Source of the DNA: Clostridium folliculivorans
GTDB lineage: Bacteria; Bacillota; Clostridia; Clostridiales; Clostridiaceae
Assembly (NCBI RefSeq): GCF_024341905.1
Contig: NZ_BQXY01000003.1
Span: forward strand, 124,001-188,000
Direction of reading: 5' to 3'
Length of the DNA: 64,000 nucleotides
In this document: positions 17,288-24,290 of the stretch, piece by piece
Layout: each line of letters starts with the position of its first letter
Numbering within the stretch: the stretch's first letter is position 1
Notes under the pieces: generated by a model
What the model was told of the DNA's origin: nothing
The model's input: only the letters and a program-made list of their open reading frames with translations
Database searches by the model: none
Made by a program: the position numbers and the translations under genes

Positions 17288-17362
17288 GATGAAGCATTCT
17301 CCTCTTAGAACTCAGAGGAGTTTTTCAATAAGTTTTAGATTAAAGTGTTTCATCTTTATATG
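17288..17362. repeat. Structured intergenic element, copy C2
   Basis: Hairpin CTCCTCT-TAGAACTC-AGAGGAG inside an outer stem GATGAAGCA/TGTTTCATC. The core and the following bases match those at 9510-9565 (copy C1). It ends about 20 nt before the ECF-type promoter of the sigma factor gene. Confidence 0.5.
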
Positions 17363-17380
17363 GAAATTTACTACATTAAC

Positions 17381-17409
17381 TGAAACATTCTGCATCTATC
17401 AGTCGTTTA
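17381..17409 (+). promoter_or_regulatory. Candidate ECF-type promoter of the sigma/serpin operon
   Basis: TGAAAC (17381-17386), 17-nt spacer, CGTTTA (17404-17409). This matches the general -35 TGAAAC / -10 CGT form used by many ECF sigma factors, including sigmaV-type promoters. The predicted start of transcription would leave a leader of only about 16 nt carrying AAAGGGGG before the ATG at 17432. Such a promoter suggests autoregulation. Confidence 0.6.
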
Positions 17410-17431
17410 TAAATTGAAAGGGGGTTAAGGT

Positions 17432-17926
17432 ATGTATACTATATCCCAATATGATAGTAACTACTATCGCGAAAAAATAGAAGCCTATGGAAATACAGTT
17501 TATAAAATATGTAGATTATATTTAAAGGAAAATGCAGATATTGAAGATGTATTTCAAAAAGTATTTTTAAAACTTATAGAAAAGAAACCTTCCTTTAAAG
17601 ATAACAACCATGAACATGCTTGGTTTATTAAAGTCACTGCAAATACTTGCAAAGATTTTTTAAAAAGTTATTGGAACAAAAATACCGTTCCTATTAACGA
17701 CATTGATTCTGCTACTGAAGATATTGAGCTTAGCGAAGTATTTGAGGCTGTATTTAGTTTAGAACCTAAATATAAGATAGTAATTTATATGTACTATTAC
17801 GAAGGCTATTCTACCTCTGAAATATCAAATATACTAAAAGTTAATCAAGCTACTATTCGTACTCGACTAAAGAGAGCTCGTGATAAACTTAAAAACAAAT
17901 TGGAGAGGGATGAGTTTTATGAGTGA
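17432..17926 (+). CDS. ECF-type RNA polymerase sigma factor
   Basis: 164 aa with the two ECF domains. Sigma region 2 (about 12-80) contains YRLYLKENADIEDVFQKVF-like text and the HAWFIKVTANTCKD segment. Region 4 (about 105-157) contains FSLEPKYKIVIYMYYYEGYSTSEISNIL and the HTH VNQATIRTRLKRARDKLK. Expected to direct RNA polymerase to a small regulon. The last 8 nt overlap the start of the serpin-domain gene (ATGAGTGA), so the two are translationally coupled, as sigma/anti-sigma pairs usually are. Group not assigned. Confidence 0.92.
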   Translation: MYTISQYDSNYYREKIEAYGNTVYKICRLYLKENADIEDVFQKVFLKLIEKKPSFKDNNHEHAWFIKVTANTCKDFLKSYWNKNTVPINDIDSATEDIELSEVFEAVFSLEPKYKIVIYMYYYEGYSTSEISNILKVNQATIRTRLKRARDKLKNKLERDEFYE

Positions 17927-19307
17927 TAAATTTAAAAAAGATCTAAACAATATAAAACTGAATGATAATTTAAAGAATAAAACTATGGATATGATAAAAC
18001 AGACATTAGATAAAGAGCAAACTTCAAGAAATTTATTTTCCTTAAGGAAATCTTTTGTTTTTGCTTTTACATCTTTTGTACTTATACTACTTATTATCGG
18101 TATAACTGTTATTAAGGGGCCTTTTAATAATTCAGTAAAAGCAAAAGATCTAATGCAAGGTGTTAGTTTCGAAAATATAACTTTAAAAGAGAACCTTTCA
18201 AAAGAGTTTTTAGATTCAACTTCAGAATTCTCCATATCAATGTTTAAAGAACTTTCAAAAGAAAAAAATGCTGTTTATTCCCCTTTATCATTATGTCTTT
18301 CCTTAGGTACAATACTCAATGGCTCTGATGGCAAATCAAATGATGAGATCTTAAGAACATTATCAAAGTATGGAGTAAGTGAGGCAGATTTAAATATCTA
18401 TTATAAAACTTTAACTTCAAGATTAATGAAAAGCAGCAAAAATTCAATATTGAATATATCAAATTCTATATGGTATGATGATGAGCTTAATATAAATAAC
18501 GATTTTCTTAAGATAAATAAGACTTATTACGAAACTAGTGCTTACAAACTTGACCTTCAATCAGATAACGCACCAAATTCCATTAACGCTTGGATTAGTA
18601 AAGTTACAAACAAGAAAATAGATACCATGATAGATACTATAGATAAAAATGCAGTTATGCTAATGTTTTCTACTCTTTATTTTAATGATACCTGGAAGTT
18701 TCCTTTTACTGAGCCCACCCATAAAGCAAATTTTACTACAAGTGATAAGAAAACTATTAATGCAGAGTTCATGAGTACAGAAATAAATATAAAAAATATT
18801 TCTACTGAAGCCGAACAAATTATATCCCTTCCATATAAAGAAGGAAACTTATCCTTTATAGCAATGATGCCTAATGATAATATTAATATCCGAGATTATA
18901 TCTCAAAGCTTGATAAAGACACCCTAGCTACTAAAATAAATTCCTTACAAGTAAGTGATACACATGTCATACTTCCAAAATTCCAAATTGGATACAAAAA
19001 ATCCCTAAATAAGGATTTATCTTCACTTGGAATAAATACTATATTTGACGAAAAAAAAGCTAATCTCTTAAAAATGGGATCAACAAAAGGCAATATTTTT
19101 GTAAAAGATATAACTCAAAAAAACTACATAACCGTAGGTGAAAAAGGAACTGAAGCATCTTCTGCAACCAAAAGTGAAGAGATATCTAAGGGTATATCTA
19201 CAGCCAAAGTAATAAACTTCAATCATCCTTTTCTATATCTTATAATAGATGATACTACTAATCTTCCTATACTCATGGGTGTTGTGGATACACCAATTCA
19301 AAAATAA
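17919..19307 (+). CDS. Membrane-anchored serpin, putative anti-sigma/sensor protein
   Basis: 462 aa from ATG 17919 (GGAGAGGGATGAG upstream inside the sigma gene). Residues 1-44 are charged and probably cytoplasmic, 45-65 a single transmembrane helix, and about 90-462 a full serpin domain. The reactive loop hinge GTEASSAT (410-417) has the small residues required for inhibitory insertion. Counting from Gly410 as P15 puts P1 at Lys424, followed by Gly. FNHPFLYLI is the conserved C-terminal serpin strand. Residues 73-75 (VKA) after the helix resemble a signal-peptidase site. The N-terminus lacks a zinc-finger anti-sigma motif. Role as anti-sigma is inferred from coupling and topology; it could instead simply be the regulon's effector inhibitor. 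Confidence 0.85.
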   Translation: MSDKFKKDLNNIKLNDNLKNKTMDMIKQTLDKEQTSRNLFSLRKSFVFAFTSFVLILLIIGITVIKGPFNNSVKAKDLMQGVSFENITLKENLSKEFLDSTSEFSISMFKELSKEKNAVYSPLSLCLSLGTILNGSDGKSNDEILRTLSKYGVSEADLNIYYKTLTSRLMKSSKNSILNISNSIWYDDELNINNDFLKINKTYYETSAYKLDLQSDNAPNSINAWISKVTNKKIDTMIDTIDKNAVMLMFSTLYFNDTWKFPFTEPTHKANFTTSDKKTINAEFMSTEINIKNISTEAEQIISLPYKEGNLSFIAMMPNDNINIRDYISKLDKDTLATKINSLQVSDTHVILPKFQIGYKKSLNKDLSSLGINTIFDEKKANLLKMGSTKGNIFVKDITQKNYITVGEKGTEASSATKSEEISKGISTAKVINFNHPFLYLIIDDTTNLPILMGVVDTPIQK

Positions 19308-19340
19308 ATCTACGACAATATACGCTTTTAAAATATCTTC

Positions 19341-19376
19341 AAAGCTTTCATAGAATATGTGAAAGCTTTTTTTAAT
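19341..19376 (+). terminator. Terminator of the sigma/serpin operon
   Basis: AAAGCTTTCA-TAGAATA-TGTGAAAGCTTTTTTT: ten-base stem and T-run, 34 nt after the serpin stop. It overlaps the stop region of the convergent Nudix gene. Confidence 0.85.
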
Positions 19377-19767
19377 TATATTCTCGATATAACTTTTTAA
19401 GTTTCTTAACCAAAGGTATGTCTGCAGGTGCAAAATTGAACTCATCTATCTCTTCAATAGCAACCCATCTTATTGCACTATGAACTGTGAGCTTTATCTC
19501 GCCTCTTATAACTTGTGCGAAATATGCAAGAAGTTTTATCTGCCCATGGGAATAATCATATATACTTTCACCTAAGAAATCCCCCACTTCAATCTCTATA
19601 TCAAGTTCTTCTTTTATTTCTCGCTTTAAGCACTGCTCCTCTGTCTCCCCTATTTCTATCTTACCTCCAGGAAATTCCCACATTCCTTCTTCTTTTTCAT
19701 CTTTTCCCCTTTGAGCTATCAAAATCATTTGATTCTTTATGATAATAGCTGCAGTTACTTCTTTCAT
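19372..19767 (-). CDS. Nudix hydrolase, MutT-like
   Basis: 131-aa pyrophosphohydrolase with a complete Nudix box GGKIEIGETEEQCLKREIKEELDI (G-x5-E-x7-REUxEE), and the MWEFPGG lead-in typical of MutT 8-oxo-dGTPases. Likely sanitises oxidised or unusual nucleotides; the substrate is not determinable. AAAGGAAG precedes the ATG. Convergent with the serpin gene, sharing its terminator region. Confidence 0.88.
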   Translation of the reverse strand: MKEVTAAIIIKNQMILIAQRGKDEKEEGMWEFPGGKIEIGETEEQCLKREIKEELDIEIEVGDFLGESIYDYSHGQIKLLAYFAQVIRGEIKLTVHSAIRWVAIEEIDEFNFAPADIPLVKKLKKLYREYN

Positions 19768-19906
19768 ATAGTACTTCCTTTCAAAATTGCTTTTATGTAT
19801 TCTAATATAATATTATAATATTTTAAAAACCAAGTATATAAATGGTATTATAATTTTAAATTCTATATTCTTTTAAACCTCATTTGAGCCAGCGTGTCAT
19901 CAAATA

Positions 19907-19938
19907 GAAAAAAGCAGTAAATATTTAAATTTACTGCT
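19907..19938 (-). terminator. Terminator of the lysine ABC transporter operon
   Basis: GCAGTAAAT/ATTTACTGC stem followed by six T on the minus strand, 22 nt beyond the ATPase stop. Confidence 0.85.
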
Positions 19939-19959
19939 CCTTAAAAGGCTTTAATTTTA

Positions 19960-20694
19960 TTATTTTAATGTACGCTTTAAGAACTCTCTAGTACGATCTT
20001 GAGTTGGATTCTTAAAGATTTGCTCTGGAGTTCCTTCTTCTGCTATAACTCCTTTATCCATAAATACTACACGATCAGATACTTCTTCAGCAAAGCCCAT
20101 TTCATGAGTAACTATAAGCATTGTTAGTCCACTTTCAGCAAGCTCTTTCATAACCTTAAGAACTTCACCTACCATTTCTGGATCAAGTGCTGAAGTTGGT
20201 TCATCGAATAACATTACATCTGGTTCCATTGAAAGTGCTCTAGCTATAGCTACACGCTGTCTTTGTCCACCAGATAATTGCTTTGGCTTAGCATTGATAT
20301 ATTGCTCCATACCTACAACCTTCAAATACTTTCTTGCGACTTCCTCTGCTTCAGCTTTTGAACGCTTTAGCACTTTTACTTGTCCAACAACACAATTACT
20401 TAAAACATTGTGATTATTGAACAGATTAAAGGACTGGAACACCATACCTAACTTTGTACGATATGCATAAATATCGTGTTTATCATCAAGAATGTTTTCA
20501 CCTTTATATATAATCTCTCCACCGGTTGGCTTCTCAAGTAAATTAACACAACGTAGAAGGGTAGATTTTCCTGATCCTGATGATCCTATTATACATACAA
20601 CTTCTCCTTTTTTAACTGAAAAGTCTATGTCCTTAAGTACTTCATGAGTTCCAAAATATTTACTTAAATGCTTAATATCAATTATATTTTCCAT
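19960..20694 (-). CDS. Amino acid ABC transporter ATP-binding protein (lysine, by riboswitch context)
   Basis: 244-aa ATPase of the polar amino acid family (HisP/GlnQ type): Walker [10 protein letters not shown] (about 33-41), Q-loop MVFQSFNLF, signature [15 protein letters not shown], Walker [14 protein letters not shown] and switch His in THEMGF. Energises uptake through the adjacent permease. Third gene of a binding protein-permease-ATPase operon whose leader is a lysine riboswitch, which identifies lysine as the probable substrate. Confidence 0.93.
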   Translation of the reverse strand: MENIIDIKHLSKYFGTHEVLKDIDFSVKKGEVVCIIGSSGSGKSTLLRCVNLLEKPTGGEIIYKGENILDDKHDIYAYRTKLGMVFQSFNLFNNHNVLSNCVVGQVKVLKRSKAEAEEVARKYLKVVGMEQYINAKPKQLSGGQRQRVAIARALSMEPDVMLFDEPTSALDPEMVGEVLKVMKELAESGLTMLIVTHEMGFAEEVSDRVVFMDKGVIAEEGTPEQIFKNPTQDRTREFLKRTLK

Positions 20695-20711
20695 ACTATT
20701 CCCTCCTCCGT

Positions 20712-21488
20712 TTAATACATATTAACTTCTTTATTTTTTTTAGCCATATCCTCAGGTGTTTCTACTTGCATTTGATTTGCATACATAATGTAGTTATCTG
20801 GTCCATCTAACTTTCTTTCAATTAATCTCAATATCCTTGTTACTGTAAATGTCATTATGAAATAAAGTATACATGCCACAAAGAATGATTCAAAATATCT
20901 AAAGTTATTTCCTGCAACAGATTTTGTTTGGAAGTATAATTCTGTTACTGAAATTACGTTAAGTACTGAAGTATCTTTTATGTTGATTACGAACTCATTA
21001 CCTGTAGCTGGTAATATATTACGTATCGCTTGTGGTAATATAACATTAACCATAACTTGAAAATGCTTCATACCTATAGCATCTGCTGCTTCAAATTGCC
21101 CTTTATCTATTGATACAATACCTCCACGAATAATTTCTGACATATAAGCACCGGTATTTATAGATACTATAAGTATAGCAGCAAAAAGTCTATCCATATT
21201 TAAATTGAAAGCTAATGCTGTACCATAGTAAATTACCATGGCCTGTACAATCATCGGCGTTCCACGGAATATTTCTATATAAATAAATAAAAGTGCATTT
21301 ACTAACTTAAGAAAATATCTTTTAACACCCTTTTCAGGCATTGGCACAGTTCTTACAACTCCTACTAATAAACCTATTACAAATCCTATTATAGTACCAG
21401 TCAGTGCAACTAACAGCGTAGTTCCCGCTCCTCTAAGGAACATCTGCCAGTTTTCCGAAACAATCTTTACAACCCAATCAAAACTCAT
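20712..21488 (-). CDS. Amino acid ABC transporter permease
   Basis: 258-aa HisM/GlnP-type permease with an N-terminal helix, about five transmembrane segments and the ATPase-contact EAA loop [47 protein letters not shown] follows as usual. A GGAGGATAAAT ribosome site precedes the ATG. Separated from the ATPase gene by 17 nt and from the binding-protein gene by 243 nt containing a large palindrome. Confidence 0.93.
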   Translation of the reverse strand: MSFDWVVKIVSENWQMFLRGAGTTLLVALTGTIIGFVIGLLVGVVRTVPMPEKGVKRYFLKLVNALLFIYIEIFRGTPMIVQAMVIYYGTALAFNLNMDRLFAAILIVSINTGAYMSEIIRGGIVSIDKGQFEAADAIGMKHFQVMVNVILPQAIRNILPATGNEFVINIKDTSVLNVISVTELYFQTKSVAGNNFRYFESFFVACILYFIMTFTVTRILRLIERKLDGPDNYIMYANQMQVETPEDMAKKNKEVNMY

Positions 21489-21510
21489 ATTTATCCTCCT
21501 TCAATAATGA

Positions 21511-21634
21511 AACCGAATGTGGTACAGATATGCTGCTTCATAATTACATAATACTTTTCAAATTCTTTCCTCATCACATAGGAATATTCTAAAAAGTTTA
21601 AAGAGAAGCGGCACACCCTTAAATACATTCGGTT
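21511..21634. repeat. Large imperfect palindrome between binding-protein and permease genes
   Basis: Ends AACCGAATGT and ACATTCGGTT are perfect inverted repeats, with inner GCTGCTTC/GAAGCGGC and a central TTCCTCATCACATAGGAA hairpin. Architecture and some bases (AGAATTTGAAAA) resemble the 98-bp repeats. It may set different expression of binding protein and permease by mRNA processing or protection. A 45-codon minus-strand frame is open across it. Confidence 0.6.
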
Positions 21635-21731
21635 CCTAATAAAAAACTGTTTTTATAACTTTAATTAGTGGCTTTTTCAAAGCTATTTTCCAAATCTTAT
21701 CTTTGGAAAATCCAACATGTTTACAACATTG

Positions 21732-22568
21732 CTATTTTGCTGCTGGTTGATTTTTTATAGCTGTATCCATTATTGTTTTTCTTTGTTCTTCTGAGATACC
21801 TGCTAATGTTTTATTAATCTTTGCAGTTAAATCACTACCCTTTGCAACACCTACAGCTATTGCTGTATCATCATCAGATGTAGTAAATCCAGTTTTGAAT
21901 TCTACCATTTTGTACTTTGAATTTGCAGTTTCAGCACTTACACCTTCTGGACGTTCTGAAACATAACCATCTATTATACCTGATTCAAGTGCAACTCTCA
22001 TTGCTGGGAAGTTATCCATAGCTGGTTGTTTTTGAACACCTTGTATTTGGTCTATCACTGAATAGTGGAATGTATTTAATTGAGCAGTTATTTTTGCTCC
22101 TTTGAAATCTTGGATTGATGTAGCACTTTCATACTTACCACCCTTTTTAACTACCATAACTAAGTTTGATCTGTAGTAGTTATCAGAAAAATCTATAGTT
22201 TTCTTACGTTCTGCAGTAGGTGACATACCTGCTATGATTGCATCAATTTTACCTGAAGTTAATGCTGGTACGAGGCCATCCCATTCAGTTTTTACTACAA
22301 CTAAATCTTTACCTAAATCTTTAGCTATCTTTTTAGCTATTTCTATATCGTATCCACCTGCATACTCTGAGCTTCCATCTATCTTTACAGCTCCATTTGA
22401 ATCATCTTTTTGAGTCCAGTTAAATGGTGCATATCCAGCTTCAAGACCTATCTTAAAAGTTCCGTTAGAAGCTGAGCTCTTGTCAGCATTTGCCTTTGTT
22501 CCACAACCTGCTAAAAGCACCGTAGCTGATATTGTCATTGCTATTAATAACGCTAATTTCTTTTTCAT
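21732..22568 (-). CDS. Amino acid ABC transporter substrate-binding lipoprotein
   Basis: 278-aa periplasmic-type binding protein family 3, extracellular and membrane-tethered: signal peptide with lipobox LLAGC (Cys22), then FKIGLEAGYAPFNW, GGYDIEIAKKIAKDLG and LTSGKIDAIIAGMSPTAERKKTIDFS, all typical of polar amino acid receptors. Ligand probably lysine, because the mRNA leader is a lysine riboswitch. AAGGGG upstream of the ATG. First gene of the operon. Confidence 0.93.
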   Translation of the reverse strand: MKKKLALLIAMTISATVLLAGCGTKANADKSSASNGTFKIGLEAGYAPFNWTQKDDSNGAVKIDGSSEYAGGYDIEIAKKIAKDLGKDLVVVKTEWDGLVPALTSGKIDAIIAGMSPTAERKKTIDFSDNYYRSNLVMVVKKGGKYESATSIQDFKGAKITAQLNTFHYSVIDQIQGVQKQPAMDNFPAMRVALESGIIDGYVSERPEGVSAETANSKYKMVEFKTGFTTSDDDTAIAVGVAKGSDLTAKINKTLAGISEEQRKTIMDTAIKNQPAAK

Positions 22569-22752
22569 GTTTAAATATCCCCTTTTTATTAAATTTAAAT
22601 TTGTAATATGTTACTTGTCCTAATTTAAGACATTATTTAATTCATTAATAAGTTCTCATTACTTACTTTTGTTTTAAATTTACAAAGTTATTAAGCTTAA
22701 GTTTTATGCAAACTTATCCACATTTTATATTTTTTACAAATTTCGTTGTAAT

Positions 22753-22780
22753 AAAAAAAGACCTGAGATGAGCTCAGGTC
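22753..22780 (-). terminator. Riboswitch-controlled terminator
   Basis: GACCTGAG-CTCAT-CTCAGGTC followed by seven T on the minus strand, about 40 nt after the lysine aptamer and 185 nt before the binding-protein gene. Expected expression platform. Confidence 0.9.
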
Positions 22781-22822
22781 CTAATACACAAAGTTAGCCT
22801 AATACCCCTTCTTTTTCCCAAA

Positions 22823-23000
22823 TGAGATAGCACAACTCAATAAACCGGGATGTTTATTGAGACAGTCCTGCAGTTCTTAACTGCAGACCCAGCAAATAAT
22901 ACTGAGAAGTATTATAAACTTCGGCGACATTTCCTTCTTCTTAGAATCATAGTACTCTCAAACTCCTCTAAGAACTATTAAACACCGCGCCTCTACCTCA
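22823..23000 (-). ncRNA. Lysine riboswitch (L box)
   Basis: The minus strand shows the L-box conserved blocks: GAGGTAGAGGCGC at the 5' side, GAGTACTATGA, GGAAATGTCGCCGAAG, TTTGCTGGGTCTGCAG..CTGCAGGACTGTC and closing GCTATCTCA. P1 pairs GAGGTAG with CTATCTC (one G-U). It is followed by a terminator, so lysine should switch the transporter off. An upstream GCCTCAC segment (23011-23017) can pair with the 5' strand of P1. Confidence 0.95.
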
Positions 23001-23193
23001 CTAAGTTAAAGTGAGGCCTTATTAAATTATATAAACAGTGTACAACAGGACATACTATATGTCAATATAGATTTGTTCATTATTAATTAACAATTTTTGA
23101 TACTTCGTTCCATTATATGCACAATCTATTAAAGCTCTGTAATAATAAATTCTGCAAATTCTAAAATAAGCTTCGGGTTGAAATACTCCATAA

Positions 23194-23442
23194 TTATAAA
23201 CTTTTTTCTTTTATATGATTTTTGATCTTATTAATTAAATCTTCAACTTCAAAACCACTTTTTTCACTAACAAGTGCTATCGTTGCCTTTGATGACATAG
23301 CCTTAAATACTATCGGATTTTTTAGTTTTGCAAATTTAGGGGATAACTCAATTAAAAATTCTCTAATAAACGGATATCTTTTAGCAATATCTCCTATTAA
23401 TGTTCCTTCATTAATATCAAATTCTTTTATATCGTAACTCAT
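23194..23442 (-). CDS. DUF1858 domain protein
   Basis: 82-aa protein from ATG 23442 (GGAAGG upstream). Text such as IGDIAKRYPFIREFLIEL, FAKLKNPI and the C-terminal EVEDLINKIKN matches the small helical DUF1858 module found alone or fused in clostridial proteins, often near redox or hybrid-cluster proteins. No catalytic residues are evident; function unknown. A 98-bp repeat lies in its upstream region. Confidence 0.7.
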   Translation of the reverse strand: MSYDIKEFDINEGTLIGDIAKRYPFIREFLIELSPKFAKLKNPIVFKAMSSKATIALVSEKSGFEVEDLINKIKNHIKEKSL

Positions 23443-23502
23443 AATGTACCATCCTTCCATAAATAATATACATCTATCATAACTTTGCTATGATCATATG
23501 GA

Positions 23503-23600
23503 TGTACCACTTCGTAGTAAAATTTATTTTTTTTAAATTCCCTCACCAGAAGCCGTGAGAGTTTCAAAAATAGGTTGCGGTTCGAAGGGATACATCTATA
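23503..23600. repeat. 98-bp palindromic repeat, copy B
   Basis: Same length as and about 85/98 identical to 7865-7962, with ends TGTACCACTTCG / CGAAGGGATACA. It lies 60 nt upstream of the DUF1858 gene, in a different flanking sequence from copy A. Likely a miniature dispersed element. Confidence 0.75.
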
Positions 23601-23723
23601 GTAACATTTATAAAAAGACATTTCTGTGACTTAAGTTACAGTTTTATGATTTTGTTTAAACTCTTTCTTTTTCCTAAGAGCGGCTGTATTTTTCCATTCA
23701 TGAATAGTTCCTATGCAGTAAAA

Positions 23724-23766
23724 AACAAGTTCTGCTCTATTTACATCAAATAGAACAGAACTTGTT
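23724..23766. terminator. Strong terminator after the FMN split-barrel gene
   Basis: 19-bp stem with AACAAGTTCTG/CAGAACTTGTT ends and a 5-nt loop, flanked by T-runs on both strands. Confidence 0.85.
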
Positions 23767-23778
23767 TTTTTATAGGTT

Positions 23779-24150
23779 TTAAATAGTTTGTTTTGCAGAT
23801 ATAACTGTAATCTCTAATACTCTACTTAAAAACGGGAACTTTTCTTTCATCATATCGTAATCTGAACCTGATTCTAAGAACTTTGCTGTACCTTCTATTA
23901 AAAATCCAGCACCTATGTATTGATGTCCCATTACTTCTTTGCTTCCAAAAGTAAGTTTAACATTATTATTTAATTCTATATTTTTCTGAGTTCTTCTCAT
24001 TCCTGCCGCAGGAATAAGTAATCTACCGTCTTCTGTAGCATTAAGATAAGAGTTCCAAGTATTAACTACATGAGCTTCATTGTTAGCACATGTCACAATA
24101 GCAACTACACCTTCGTGGGAAATAACCTCAAGTAATTTTTCGTTTAACAT
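23779..24150 (-). CDS. Pyridoxamine 5'-phosphate oxidase-like FMN-binding protein
   Basis: 123-aa single-domain split-barrel protein of the PNPOx-like superfamily: EGVVAIVTCANNEAHVVNTWNSY at the start, the LLIPAAGMRRTQKNIELNNNVKLTFGS core and YIGAGFLIEGTAKF. Probably a flavin-dependent oxidoreductase or a flavin/heme carrier; true PNPOx activity cannot be assumed. Divergent from the MocR regulator gene with overlapping promoters, so it is the likely target of that regulator. Confidence 0.8.
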   Translation of the reverse strand: MLNEKLLEVISHEGVVAIVTCANNEAHVVNTWNSYLNATEDGRLLIPAAGMRRTQKNIELNNNVKLTFGSKEVMGHQYIGAGFLIEGTAKFLESGSDYDMMKEKFPFLSRVLEITVISAKQTI

Positions 24151-24190
24151 AAAACATCCTCCTTGTAAAAAAGCTTTTATTAATTAGCAA

Positions 24191-24219
24191 TTGACTTCCT
24201 TATGCGATAATTATACAAT
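24191..24219 (+). promoter_or_regulatory. MocR promoter overlapping the divergent promoter
   Basis: Plus strand TTGACT-N17-TACAAT. On the minus strand a TATAAT (24215-24210) overlaps the plus -10, so the two genes share one narrow control region, as expected when the MocR protein regulates both. Confidence 0.55.
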
Positions 24220-24290
24220 CAAATTGGAGCCATCAAAAGTGCCAGTTTAGTTTATTTTTTTGGATACAGTTTTAAGGAGTATAAACAATT

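Noticed and set aside
23439..23621. A 60-codon minus-strand ORF running through the 98-bp repeat up to the DUF1858 gene
   Set aside because: No ribosome binding site at its start and most of it is the palindromic repeat; kept only as an observation on the repeat, not as a gene.
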